From Gillisella vitis (GTDB lineage Bacteria > Pseudomonadota > Alphaproteobacteria > Rhizobiales > Rhizobiaceae): 64,000 nucleotides of DNA. Position 1 is the stretch's first letter. Every line of letters starts with the position of its first letter. The stretch covers positions 222,273 to 286,272 of the forward strand of contig NZ_JACHLU010000005.1 of NCBI RefSeq assembly GCF_014204625.1, read 5' to 3'. This document shows positions 46,229-55,444 of the stretch, piece after piece. The notes under the pieces are model-generated. The model was not told the DNA's origin. It saw only the letters and a program-made list of their open reading frames with translations, and did not search any database. Made by a program: the position numbers and the translations under genes.

Positions 46229-47963
46229 TCTGTTGAAGCGCTTCGCCGCCTATTATCACCCCCATCGCCGCCTGTTTGCGCTGGATTTCTCCAGTGCGGT
46301 CGCGGCTGGGTTACTGGAACTGGCCTTTCCCGTGGCCGTGACGCTGTTCATCGACAGGCTGCTGCCCACAAACCAGCTCGGCGTGATCGCGCTGGCATCG
46401 CTGGGTTTGTTCCTCATCTATCTGGTCAATGCGGCCCTCCAGGTCATCGTCACCTATTGGGGGCATATGCTGGGTCTGAAGATCGAGACCGAGATGCGCC
46501 GGAAGGCCTTTGACCATCTGCAAAAGCTCTCCTTCGGCTTCTTCGACAACCACAAGACCGGGCATCTGGTGGCGCGGCTGACAAAGGATCTCGAGGAGAT
46601 TGGCGAGGTGGCCCATCATGGCCCGGAGGATCTGTTTATCGCCATCATGACGCTGATCGGCGCGCTTGCACTGATGCTGTGGGTGCATGTGCCCTTGGCG
46701 CTTTTGACAGCCATCATCGTGCCGGTTACGGCCGTTCTGACCACCGTCTACGGCCAGCGCATGACCGCGACCTGGCACGCGCTCTATGGCCGGGTGGCGG
46801 AGTTCAATGCGCGTATCGAGGAAAATGTCGGCGGCATCCGCGTGGTGCAGTCCTTTGCCAATGAGGATCACGAGCGGGCATTGTTTGCCGAGAATAACGG
46901 CAACTATCTCGCCACCAAACTTGCCGCCTACAAGGTGATGGCGGCCTCCATGTCGCTCTCCTACCTGTCGATGCGCTTCGTGCAGGTGGTGGTGATGCTG
47001 GCGGGTGCCTGGTTTGTGGTGCGCGGAGAGTTGACTGCCGGCGGGTTCGTCGGGTTCCTGCTTCTCGTGAACGTCTTCTTCCGCCCGATCGACAAGATCA
47101 ATTCGATCATCGAGACCTATCCCAAGGGCATCGCAGGCTTCCAGCGCTATTGCCAGTTCCTCGATACGAGGCCGGATATTGCCGACCGAAGCGATGCAAA
47201 ATCCATCGCGCGACTGAAGGGGAATATCGAATACCGCAAGGTGTCTTTCGGCTACAACACGAGCAAATCCATCCTCGACAGTCTTGATCTCTCGATAAAG
47301 GCAGGAGAGACAATTGCCTTTGTCGGCCCGTCCGGTGCAGGCAAGACAACGATCTGCTCGCTGCTGCCGCGCTTTTACGAGGTGACAGGTGGCGCGATCC
47401 GCATAGACGGCATCGACATTCGCAATATCGCCTTGAAGTCGCTGCGCTCCAACATTGGTATCGTCGCCCAGGACGTTTTTCTGTTTGCAGGCTCGATCCG
47501 GGACAACATCGCCTATGGCCGCCTTGATGCAACCGAAGCGGAAATCAGGGACGCAGCGCGCCGGGCAAAACTGGACAGGGTGATCGCGTCGCTTCCGGCT
47601 GGCCTCGACACCATCATCGGCGAGCGCGGCGTCAAACTCTCCGGCGGACAGAAGCAGCGGCTTGCCATCGCCCGCATCTTTCTCAAGAACCCGCCAATCC
47701 TGATCCTCGATGAAGCGACCTCGGCGCTCGACACGGAAACCGAGCGCGCCATTCAGCAATCGCTGGCCGAGCTTTCGGCCGGTCGCACCACGCTCGTCAT
47801 CGCCCACAGGCTCGCCACCATCGCCAACGCCGATCGTATTGTCGTCGTCGAGGACGGCCGGATTGTCGAAGACGGAGACCATGCGGAACTGCTGGCCCGC
47901 AAGGAAGGTGCCTATCGCCGGCTTCACAGTGCGCAGGGCGGTGCGCCATCCACCATCGTCTGA
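46221..47963 (+). CDS. ABC exporter-type transporter in the siderophore operon
   Basis: A 580-residue half-transporter with six membrane segments followed by an ATPase. Walker A is GPSGAGKTT, signature LSGGQKQR, Walker B ILILDEATSALD, H-loop IAHRLATIA. It starts at ATG 46221, overlapping the ATPase gene by 8 bases, with GAGGAAGGG upstream. As last gene of an uptake operon, it might export a siderophore, recycle it, or act as an IrtAB-like importer; sequence alone does not decide. Confidence 0.9.
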   Translation: MSDLLKRFAAYYHPHRRLFALDFSSAVAAGLLELAFPVAVTLFIDRLLPTNQLGVIALASLGLFLIYLVNAALQVIVTYWGHMLGLKIETEMRRKAFDHLQKLSFGFFDNHKTGHLVARLTKDLEEIGEVAHHGPEDLFIAIMTLIGALALMLWVHVPLALLTAIIVPVTAVLTTVYGQRMTATWHALYGRVAEFNARIEENVGGIRVVQSFANEDHERALFAENNGNYLATKLAAYKVMAASMSLSYLSMRFVQVVVMLAGAWFVVRGELTAGGFVGFLLLVNVFFRPIDKINSIIETYPKGIAGFQRYCQFLDTRPDIADRSDAKSIARLKGNIEYRKVSFGYNTSKSILDSLDLSIKAGETIAFVGPSGAGKTTICSLLPRFYEVTGGAIRIDGIDIRNIALKSLRSNIGIVAQDVFLFAGSIRDNIAYGRLDATEAEIRDAARRAKLDRVIASLPAGLDTIIGERGVKLSGGQKQRLAIARIFLKNPPILILDEATSALDTETERAIQQSLAELSAGRTTLVIAHRLATIANADRIVVVEDGRIVEDGDHAELLARKEGAYRRLHSAQGGAPSTIV

Positions 47964-48004
47964 GCCGAACGGGCTTCATCATAATGCATGGGCGATGGCA
48001 CCTC

Positions 48005-49018
48005 TCAAAGCAATCTTTCCTCTTTCGCCCTGCCCAGCGTGTCGAACCGATGAAGGCACCCTTCCATCGGCTTGATGCTGACCACGTCACCGATCCTTGG
48101 CTCGTAGCTGCCACTGGTGCGAACTTGCAGCTTTCCAAAGCCTGCGCAATCCAGCGTGATGAAGGTGTCGCTGCCAAGGCATTCCGCCGCCACTACCGCG
48201 CCGCGCCATGCATCCTGATCTTGCGACAGCACAAGATGCTCCGGCCTGACGCCGATGGTTGTCGCACCGTAACGCTGGGCTGCGTCACCCGACACCAGAT
48301 TCATTTGCGGCGAGCCAATGAAGGCTGCAACAAAAAGATTGGCGGGCCGGTGATAAAGCTCCAGCGGTGTGCCCAATTGCTCAAGCACGCCTTTGTTGAA
48401 CACGGCAATCCTGTCGGCCATGGTCATCGCCTCGACCTGATCATGGGTCACGTAAATGGTTGTTGCGTTTAATCTTTTCTGTAGCTCCCGAATTTCCGAG
48501 CGCATTTGCACGCGAAGCTTGGCATCAAGATTCGAAAGGGGTTCATCAAACAGAAAAACCTTGGGGTCGCGCACAATCGCCCTGCCCATGGCAACGCGCT
48601 GACGCTGCCCGCCCGAGAGGGCTGCGGGCTTGCGTTTCAGGTAAGGCTCAAGCCCCAGAACAGCGGAGGCCTTTGCCACACGCGCATGAATGTCAGCCGC
48701 AGAGTGCCCCGCAAGCTTGAGGGCAAAGCCCATATTCTCGGCCACTGTCATGTGGGGATAGAGCGCATAATTTTGAAACACCATGGCAATGTCGCGCTCG
48801 CGCGGGCTCAGCTCGTTGATGCACAGGTCATCAATGAAAATATGGCCACTGCTGACCTCTTCCAATCCTGCAATCATCCGTAAAAAGGTCGATTTTCCGC
48901 AGCCGGAGGGGCCAACCAAGGCCAGAAACTCCCCATCGCCGACATCGAGATTCACCCCGTGGATGACCTCCAGAGCCCCGTAATGCTTCCGCAAATTCTC
49001 AATCCGCACCACAGCCAT
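48005..49018 (-). CDS. Sugar ABC transporter ATP-binding protein (UgpC/MalK-like)
   Basis: A 337-residue ATPase of the carbohydrate uptake family 1. Walker A is GPSGCGKST near residue 37, signature LSGGQRQR, Walker B VFLFDEPLSNLD, then a TOBE-type domain with TIGVRPEHLVL. Start ATG at 49018 with GGGAGGAAATC directly before it. It is divergent from the sugar binding-protein gene and should energise that permease pair. It converges with the siderophore operon at 47963-48005. Confidence 0.93.
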   Translation of the reverse strand: MAVVRIENLRKHYGALEVIHGVNLDVGDGEFLALVGPSGCGKSTFLRMIAGLEEVSSGHIFIDDLCINELSPRERDIAMVFQNYALYPHMTVAENMGFALKLAGHSAADIHARVAKASAVLGLEPYLKRKPAALSGGQRQRVAMGRAIVRDPKVFLFDEPLSNLDAKLRVQMRSEIRELQKRLNATTIYVTHDQVEAMTMADRIAVFNKGVLEQLGTPLELYHRPANLFVAAFIGSPQMNLVSGDAAQRYGATTIGVRPEHLVLSQDQDAWRGAVVAAECLGSDTFITLDCAGFGKLQVRTSGSYEPRIGDVVSIKPMEGCLHRFDTLGRAKEERLL

Positions 49019-49040
49019 GATTTCCTCCCAGACAAAATGC

Positions 49041-49068
49041 TTGACGCAAAACAAAAGTGATTTAATCT
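49041..49068 (+). promoter_or_regulatory. Candidate sigma-70 promoter for the sugar ABC operon
   Basis: TTGACG at 49041-49046 and TAATCT at 49063-49068 with 16-base spacing lie in the divergent region upstream of the binding-protein gene. No operator-like palindrome was seen next to it. Confidence 0.4.
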
Positions 49069-49201
49069 ATTTCTTGCGCTCAGGGAAGATGCCTGTTGGA
49101 GGAGACGGCGGGCATCGAATGACATGGAGGCGGGGCTTGCCCGCAATTGAGGGTTTTTAACGCATGGCACTCAGCAGCCGGCGGTATCGGGAGGAAAACA
49201 C

Positions 49202-50497
49202 ATGCATAACAACAGACATGCGCTGGCGCTCGTTGCGCTGATGGCTGCTCCGGCGGTTGCGAATGCCAGTGACATGATCACCGGCGACACGGTTGGCCCC
49301 GCTGACGCGCCCAATAAGATGACGTTCCGCATGACCACGGATGGCCCGCGCAACAATGATCCGGTTGTGGCTGAAGGCTATGGCAAGCTGTTCAATCAAT
49401 TTATCGCCAAACATCCCGGCTGGCGCATTGAATTGCAGATGATGTCGGGCGACATAGGGCAGGAGCAGGCCCGCATGGTGGAGCAGGCCAAGTCCGGCAA
49501 TGCGCCTGATTGCGCAGCCGTTGACTCCTTCGTGCTGCCCGTTTTCAAAAAAGCTGGTGTGCTGAAATCCTTCTCACCCTATTTTACCAAGGAAGAGATC
49601 GGCCAGCTTTTCCCCTTCGTTCGGGAGGGGATGACCGGAGCTGACGGCCAGATTTATGCCTGGTGGTGGTCTACCGATCTGCGCGTTCTCTACCGCAACA
49701 AAGACATCATTGCCGATGCGCCGCAGACCTGGGATGAAACCAAGGCCGCCGCGCTGCAATCTGTGAAAAAGGGCATGGAAGGCATTCTGTTCAACGGTTC
49801 GCGCTATGAAGGCACCACGTTTGACTGGTTGGCCAATTTCTGGGCGCAAGGCGGCAAGCTGGTGGATGAGACCGGCAAGCCAATTTTCGGTGAAGGGGCT
49901 GAGCGCGAAAAATTCGTCAAGGCTGTGAATTATTATCGTGATCTGGTACAATCCGGTGCAGCCCCCAAACGGGTGGCCACCATTGGCAATTATGATGATT
50001 TCAATGCTGCGGCTGCGGCTGGCACCACGGCCCTGTTTGTGGGTGGCAATTGGCAATATGGCCAGTTGCAAGCCGCGCTGGAGCCGGAGGAGCTGGCCAA
50101 ATGGACCTTCTCGCCGCTGCCCGGTCCCACCAAGGATCAGCGCTCGACCGGCACAGGCGGCTGGACGATAGCCTCTTTTGCCTCCGATCCGGCAAAGGTG
50201 AAAATGTGTGCTGATCTTGCCCGCGATGTCTACATGGGACCAGCCAACGAGGTTCAGGGGCAATTGCCGACCCGTGCAGACCTCTATGACAAGTACAAAA
50301 TCTTCTCGTCTGATATCAACAAGGCCTTCTCAGCGGCTCTGAAGGTGGGGCAGGCCCGGCCCGGCGCACCTGTTTACCCTGAAATCTCCAATCAGATTCA
50401 GATCATGATGGGCAAGGTGCTGACGGGAACGCAAAGCACGGATGCGGCTGTTGATGAAGCCTTCAAGGCTTCGCTTGCGGCCTATGATCGCCACTGA
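49202..50497 (+). CDS. Sugar ABC transporter substrate-binding protein
   Basis: A 431-residue periplasmic binding protein of the extracellular solute-binding family 1. A short signal peptide ends about residue 22 (LALVALMAAPAVANA). Features are EQAKSGNAPDCAAVDSF and WWWSTDLRVLYRNKD. Start ATG at 49202, with GGGAGG upstream. It heads the operon binding protein - two permeases - GH38 mannosidase - ROK regulator. The ligand is likely a mannoside, inferred from the mannosidase gene. Confidence 0.92.
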   Translation: MHNNRHALALVALMAAPAVANASDMITGDTVGPADAPNKMTFRMTTDGPRNNDPVVAEGYGKLFNQFIAKHPGWRIELQMMSGDIGQEQARMVEQAKSGNAPDCAAVDSFVLPVFKKAGVLKSFSPYFTKEEIGQLFPFVREGMTGADGQIYAWWWSTDLRVLYRNKDIIADAPQTWDETKAAALQSVKKGMEGILFNGSRYEGTTFDWLANFWAQGGKLVDETGKPIFGEGAEREKFVKAVNYYRDLVQSGAAPKRVATIGNYDDFNAAAAAGTTALFVGGNWQYGQLQAALEPEELAKWTFSPLPGPTKDQRSTGTGGWTIASFASDPAKVKMCADLARDVYMGPANEVQGQLPTRADLYDKYKIFSSDINKAFSAALKVGQARPGAPVYPEISNQIQIMMGKVLTGTQSTDAAVDEAFKASLAAYDRH

Positions 50498-50510
50498 ATG
50501 TTGTTTGAGG

Positions 50511-50546
50511 CTGCGGAGCAGACAAAGCTCCGCAGTTCTTTTGTTT
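50511..50546 (+). terminator. Stem-loop with T-rich tail after the sugar-binding-protein gene
   Basis: CTGCGGAGC / GCTCCGCAG pair over 9 bases around loop AGACAAA, followed by TTCTTTTGTTT. It begins 14 bases after the stop and lies before the permease genes, so it is probably a partial terminator that favours binding-protein expression. Confidence 0.82.
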
Positions 50547-50566
50547 GATTTCAGAAGGTGCAATCC

Positions 50567-51478
50567 ATGGCTATTATCAGCATTCCGGCGAGTGCCGCCC
50601 AAAGCCGCCATAGACCAAAGGCAGCCCCTTGGCTGATGCCGCTGATTTTGGTGCTGGGCATTTTCTACCTTTATCCCGTACTGGATGTGCTGCGCCTTGC
50701 CTTCACCAAGGCCACCTTGTTGGGTGATGACGGCGGCTATACCATCACAACATTGATCAACACGCTGACCCGTGCGGAAATTCCACAGATCCTGTGGGTT
50801 ACGCTCACCTTCACAGCGGGTTCGGTTCTGGCCCAGCAACTGTTTGGCCTTGTGATCGCCTTGGTGGTGGTGCGGGCGGAAAAACGCGGGTTGTTCGGCG
50901 CAACAATCTTGCGCACCACGGCGCTGATTGCCTGGGTGGTGCCGGGCATTGCCGGTGGTATTATCTGGAAAATGCTGTTTAACGAAGCCCCGTTTGGCGG
51001 GTTGAACAGCCTGCTCCGGCTGGTGGGGGCTGGCCCCGTACAATGGCTTTCCGATCCCAACCTCGTGATGTGGTCGGTGGTGTTGTCCAATGTCTGGCGC
51101 GGCACCGCCTTTTCCATGGTGGTGATGTATGCCGCCATCAAGGCGATTGATCCGGTGCTCTATGAGGCGTCAGCGGTGGATGGGGCGCGGGCCGATCAGC
51201 GGCTTCGCTATGTGACCTTGCCGCAGTTGAAGTCGGCCATTCTGGTCAATCTGATTTTGATCACCATCCAGACGCTGAATAGCTTTGATGCGATCATCTC
51301 GCTCACCGGCGGCGGGCCGGGGCGGGCCACTGAAGTGCTGTCGCTCTACACGTTCAATGTGGTGTTTCGCAATTATGATCTGGCAGCAGGTGCTGCCCTG
51401 TCCATTCTCATGCTGGTGATCTCACTGGGGCTTGCCCTGATCTATGCCGCCTTTCTGCCAAGGGGAGATGAGCAATGA
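50567..51478 (+). CDS. Sugar ABC transporter permease (UgpA/MalF-like)
   Basis: A 303-residue permease with six membrane segments. The EAA loop reads YEASAVDGARADQRLRYVTLP. Start ATG at 50567 with AGAAGG upstream. It overlaps the next permease by 4 bases. It forms the channel with that gene. Confidence 0.93.
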   Translation: MAIISIPASAAQSRHRPKAAPWLMPLILVLGIFYLYPVLDVLRLAFTKATLLGDDGGYTITTLINTLTRAEIPQILWVTLTFTAGSVLAQQLFGLVIALVVVRAEKRGLFGATILRTTALIAWVVPGIAGGIIWKMLFNEAPFGGLNSLLRLVGAGPVQWLSDPNLVMWSVVLSNVWRGTAFSMVVMYAAIKAIDPVLYEASAVDGARADQRLRYVTLPQLKSAILVNLILITIQTLNSFDAIISLTGGGPGRATEVLSLYTFNVVFRNYDLAAGAALSILMLVISLGLALIYAAFLPRGDEQ

Positions 51479-52317
51479 AAGCCCGCACGAGTGAACGTAT
51501 TGGCGATGCGTTGAGCTATCTTTTCATGGCCTTCACCTTTGCCTTTTTTGCATGGCCGCTGCTGTGGCTTTTGTCTTTGGCACTTCGCACCCGCAAGGAA
51601 GTGTTTCTGGGTGTCAGCCGTTTCATTCCCAAAGCGCCGACGCTGGATAATTTTGCGATGATCCTGTCCTCGGACAAGTTCATCTCTTACCTTTGGAATG
51701 CGCTGAAACTTTCCAGTCTGTCAGCGGCAGGCTGCCTGATTGTTGCCCTGCCTGCGGCTTATGCCTTTTCGCGCTTTCAGTTCAAAGGCAAGGGCGCGTG
51801 GATGATGGCGCTGTTGTCGGTGCAGATGATTTCGCCGCTGGTGATCATGGTTCCGCTCTATCGCTACATGGCGGCGATGGGCCTGCTGGACAGCCATTTC
51901 GGCACCACCATGGTCTATGTGGCGCTTGCCGTTCCGGTCTCCACCTGGATTTTGAAAGGCTCGATCGACGGCATTCCCAAAACGCTAGATGAAGCCGCGA
52001 TGATGGATGGCTGCACCCGGTTTGGTGTGTTTATCCGGGTTATTCTGCCGCTGTCCACGCCCGGCATAGCCTCGGCTTTCATCATTGCGGTCATCAGCGG
52101 CTGGTCGCAATTTCTGGTGCCGTTCCTGCTGATTACAAAGGAATCCCTCACCCCGATTGGTGTCGGCATTTTTCAATATGCCGGCACGCAAAATGACTCC
52201 TCCATCCAGCTTCTCGCGGCGGCCTGCCTTGTCTCCGTGGTGCCTGCCATCATCGCCTTCCTCTCGCTCCAGCGCCTGATTTTGGGCGCTATGACCGCTG
52301 GAGCCGTGAAGGGTTGA
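51475..52317 (+). CDS. Sugar ABC transporter permease (UgpE/MalG-like)
   Basis: A 280-residue permease with six membrane segments. The EAA loop is LDEAAMMDGCTRFGVFIRVILP, shown here in full length but typical of MalG-like subunits. Overlaps the previous permease stop (ATGA). The mannosidase gene follows 33 bases later. Confidence 0.93.
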   Translation: MKARTSERIGDALSYLFMAFTFAFFAWPLLWLLSLALRTRKEVFLGVSRFIPKAPTLDNFAMILSSDKFISYLWNALKLSSLSAAGCLIVALPAAYAFSRFQFKGKGAWMMALLSVQMISPLVIMVPLYRYMAAMGLLDSHFGTTMVYVALAVPVSTWILKGSIDGIPKTLDEAAMMDGCTRFGVFIRVILPLSTPGIASAFIIAVISGWSQFLVPFLLITKESLTPIGVGIFQYAGTQNDSSIQLLAAACLVSVVPAIIAFLSLQRLILGAMTAGAVKG

Positions 52318-52350
52318 ACCCATTCTGTTGAAAGATTTTAGGAAGTTACC

Positions 52351-55300
52351 ATGAGCCTGACCTACACCCAACGCCTTGAGCGGATCGAAGTCCGCAACGC
52401 CGAATTCCAGTTCTGGCGCGCCCGCAAAACCGTGACCGTTGACGGCTGGAGCTTTAACGGTCAACCCATTGCCGTGGGCGAGGCATGGCCGCACAAGACG
52501 CCGCCTATTGGCTTCACGGCAGATGTGACGGTGCCCGCAGGCTGGCCGCTTGCGGATACCTACCTCTACCTCAATCTTGGCGGCGAAAGCCTTTTGAGCA
52601 TCACGGCAAAGGATGGTTCTCTCAAGCGCTATGGGCTTGACCCCTATCACCGCGAGTTTGCAGCGCCTTCACAAAGTTTTTCGCTGCACGCCCAGTCGGT
52701 TCCACGTCTTCCGTTTGGCGAGCCGGTACGTGTACCCAAGCTGGAACGCGCCGAGCTGTTCTGGATTGATCGTTCCGTGGACCGCATGGGGCTGTTGATG
52801 CGCCAGATTGCCGAAGCGCTCAGGGTGTTGGAGGGGCATGATGTAGTGCCTTATCTGCTGGACGCCGCAGAACAGGCCTTTTACGCCATCGATTGGCCAT
52901 CGGCGACGGCGGATTATGTGGCCCGCACCGCCCCCGCCGTGATGCAGCAAAAAATCTGGCGACTGCCAGAGCTGAAGGCTGATCCCGAAGGCCTGACAGA
53001 TGCCCAGCGCGTCAAGCTGGATCAGGCCTATTATGCGCTCATCGCCCGCCTTAGCGAACTTCAAAAGCGCTTCCCCCCGCAGGGCAAGGTGGCGCTGACC
53101 GGCCATGCCCATATCGATCTGTGCTGGCTTTGGCCCTATGACGAGACCCGCCGCAAGATGCGCCGCACCTTTCACACCGCGCTGTCGATCATGGAAACAT
53201 CCAAGGATTTCCGCTTCAACCAATCCACCGCCCATTATTACTGGCAGTTGGAAGAGGATGATCCTGAGTTACTCGACAAGATCGTTGAGCGCGCCAAGGA
53301 CGGCCAATGGGAAACCCTGGGCGGCATGTGGATTGAGCCAGACACCAATATGCCCACAGGAGAAAGCCTGACCCGGCAAATCCTTTACGGCCAACGCTAT
53401 TTTGAAAAGCGGTTTGGTACGCGCCACAGCGTCTGCTGGCTGCCCGATTGCTTCGGCTTTGCCGGAGCCCTGCCGCAGCTTCTCAAACAGGGCGGTATGA
53501 AAAGCTTCTTCACCATCAAGGTCAATTGGTCTGAGAGCAATCATATTCCCAATGATCTGTTCTGGTGGGAAGGTCTGGATGGCAGCCGGGTTCTGGCCCA
53601 CTCTTTTGACAATCCAATGGAAGGCTATAACGGCTTTGTGCGGCCCGATTGCATTACGCCGACATGGAAAAACTTCCGTCAGAAAGACCGTTACGACACC
53701 ACGCTGCTCTGCGTTGGCTATGGCGATGGCGGCGGCGGGCCAAGCCCGGAAATGGTGGTGCGGGAAGAACAGCTTCGCGTCTTCCCGGCTATCCCCGAAG
53801 CCCGCTGGATGCGCGTGCATGACTTCTTTGAAGACGCCCATGCCATGGCCAAAACCACGCCTGTCTCGGTGTGGAAAGGCGAGATTTATCTGGAACTGCA
53901 CCGCGCCACACTGACCACGCAGAGCGCCATCAAAAAACTGCACCGCAAGGCCGAGCGCAGCCTGATCACGGCTGAGACATTGGCGTCGCTCGGCCATCTG
54001 CTGGGTGCAGATCAGCCGCGCTCGCTGGAGCCGGAATGGCGGGTGGTGCTGAAAAACGAGTTCCACGACATCTTGCCCGGTTCCTCGATTGCCGAGGTCT
54101 ATGTGGATGCGAAGGCCGAGCTTGAACAGGTGTTAAAAGATGGGGCAGCGGCGCAAAAATCGGCTGTTGACGCCATTCTTGGGCAATTACCAGAGGGGAA
54201 TGATGGCGCGGTGCTGGTGATCAACCCCACCCTCAGCCCTCGGCCAGTCCGCTTGACGCTGGATGGCAACGGCTTAGCGGCTGAAGGCACGGTGCCAGCC
54301 CTCGGTGTCAGCGTTTTGCCAGCCAGCGCCCTTGCTCCCAAACGGGGCCTGAAAGCAACAAATAACACGCTGGAAAATGCCATCATCAAGGTGACATTGG
54401 CAGATGACGGCTCAATTGCCTCCATCTTCCACAAGCCATCGGGCCGCGAAGCGGTCGAGGGCGGTGCCAACCGGCTGTTTGCCTATACCGCCGATAAGCC
54501 CCGCAATTGGGATGCGTGGGATATGGAAGATGATTATGGCCAAAAATCCGAGGAATTGACCGCCTACGAATCCATTGAGCTTGTGGAAAACACCGCTCAC
54601 CGCGCTGCGATTCGCATCAGGCGCCGCTTCCGTGACTCCACCATTGTGCAGACCTTGAGCCTTGCCGCCAATGCCCGCCGTGTCGATATTTTCACGGAAA
54701 TTGACTGGCACGAGCGCCGCGTCATGCTTCGAGCTGAAAATGGCGTGGCGGTCAGCGCCAACCGCGCCACCTGTGAGGTGGCCTATGGCGTGGTGGAGCG
54801 CCCCACTCATTCCAACACCTCATGGGATGAGGCGATGTTTGAAGCACCGGCCCATCGGTTTATTGATCTGTCCGAGCCGGGCTTTGGCATGGCGGTCCTG
54901 AATGATGCCAAATATGGCCATTCGGCCAGAGGCAATGTGCTGGGCCTGTCTCTGTTGCGCTCGCCGATCTACCCCGATCCGCTGGCCGATGAAGGCTATC
55001 AATCCTTCACCTATGCCCTGATGCCCCATGAAGGTGCATGGTATGAAGGTCAGGTGCGCGAAGAGGCGGATGATCTGAACCAGCCGCTGATTGCCGTGCC
55101 GGTCACAGGCAAGGCCGCGGGTGAATGGCGGCCGCTCACAGCTTCGGGCCTTGATGTGACGCTCTCTGCCATCAAGCCTGCCGAGGATGGCAATGGCCTG
55201 ATTGTGCGTGTGTATGAGCCAGCCGGTCGTCGGGGCAGCTTCAATCTTAAGCCGTCGGATGGCTGGACTGTGAGCGGTGCACTCAGCATTTTGGAAGAAC

Positions 55301-55374
55301 CAATGGAAGCGGCGGATGCGCAGGCGCTGAAACCGTTTGAGGTGAAGAGTTGGCGTCTGTCGAAATCCGCTTGA
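52351..55374 (+). CDS. Alpha-mannosidase, glycoside hydrolase family 38
   Basis: A 1007-residue cytoplasmic enzyme. The GH38 zinc motif HAHID is at 252-256 (TGHAHIDLCWLWP), and the nucleophile is D366 in CWLPDCFGF. A long beta-sandwich C-terminal region follows, and length fits bacterial and vacuolar GH38 enzymes (about 1000). No signal peptide, so it acts on mannosides imported by the upstream ABC transporter. GGAAG lies before the start. Confidence 0.94.
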   Translation: MSLTYTQRLERIEVRNAEFQFWRARKTVTVDGWSFNGQPIAVGEAWPHKTPPIGFTADVTVPAGWPLADTYLYLNLGGESLLSITAKDGSLKRYGLDPYHREFAAPSQSFSLHAQSVPRLPFGEPVRVPKLERAELFWIDRSVDRMGLLMRQIAEALRVLEGHDVVPYLLDAAEQAFYAIDWPSATADYVARTAPAVMQQKIWRLPELKADPEGLTDAQRVKLDQAYYALIARLSELQKRFPPQGKVALTGHAHIDLCWLWPYDETRRKMRRTFHTALSIMETSKDFRFNQSTAHYYWQLEEDDPELLDKIVERAKDGQWETLGGMWIEPDTNMPTGESLTRQILYGQRYFEKRFGTRHSVCWLPDCFGFAGALPQLLKQGGMKSFFTIKVNWSESNHIPNDLFWWEGLDGSRVLAHSFDNPMEGYNGFVRPDCITPTWKNFRQKDRYDTTLLCVGYGDGGGGPSPEMVVREEQLRVFPAIPEARWMRVHDFFEDAHAMAKTTPVSVWKGEIYLELHRATLTTQSAIKKLHRKAERSLITAETLASLGHLLGADQPRSLEPEWRVVLKNEFHDILPGSSIAEVYVDAKAELEQVLKDGAAAQKSAVDAILGQLPEGNDGAVLVINPTLSPRPVRLTLDGNGLAAEGTVPALGVSVLPASALAPKRGLKATNNTLENAIIKVTLADDGSIASIFHKPSGREAVEGGANRLFAYTADKPRNWDAWDMEDDYGQKSEELTAYESIELVENTAHRAAIRIRRRFRDSTIVQTLSLAANARRVDIFTEIDWHERRVMLRAENGVAVSANRATCEVAYGVVERPTHSNTSWDEAMFEAPAHRFIDLSEPGFGMAVLNDAKYGHSARGNVLGLSLLRSPIYPDPLADEGYQSFTYALMPHEGAWYEGQVREEADDLNQPLIAVPVTGKAAGEWRPLTASGLDVTLSAIKPAEDGNGLIVRVYEPAGRRGSFNLKPSDGWTVSGALSILEEPMEAADAQALKPFEVKSWRLSKSA

Positions 55375-55444
55375 AAATGCTTTCACCCCGCACGTCTATG
55401 GTGCATGATTTTCTCGCTGTCGGTGTCGGGCGGCGAGGAGATTC

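Noticed and set aside
46311..47927. Long open frame on the minus strand (538 codons)
   Set aside because: It is antisense to the siderophore-operon ABC exporter, whose Walker motifs are clear. The antisense product has no family features, and GC-rich codon use explains the open frame.
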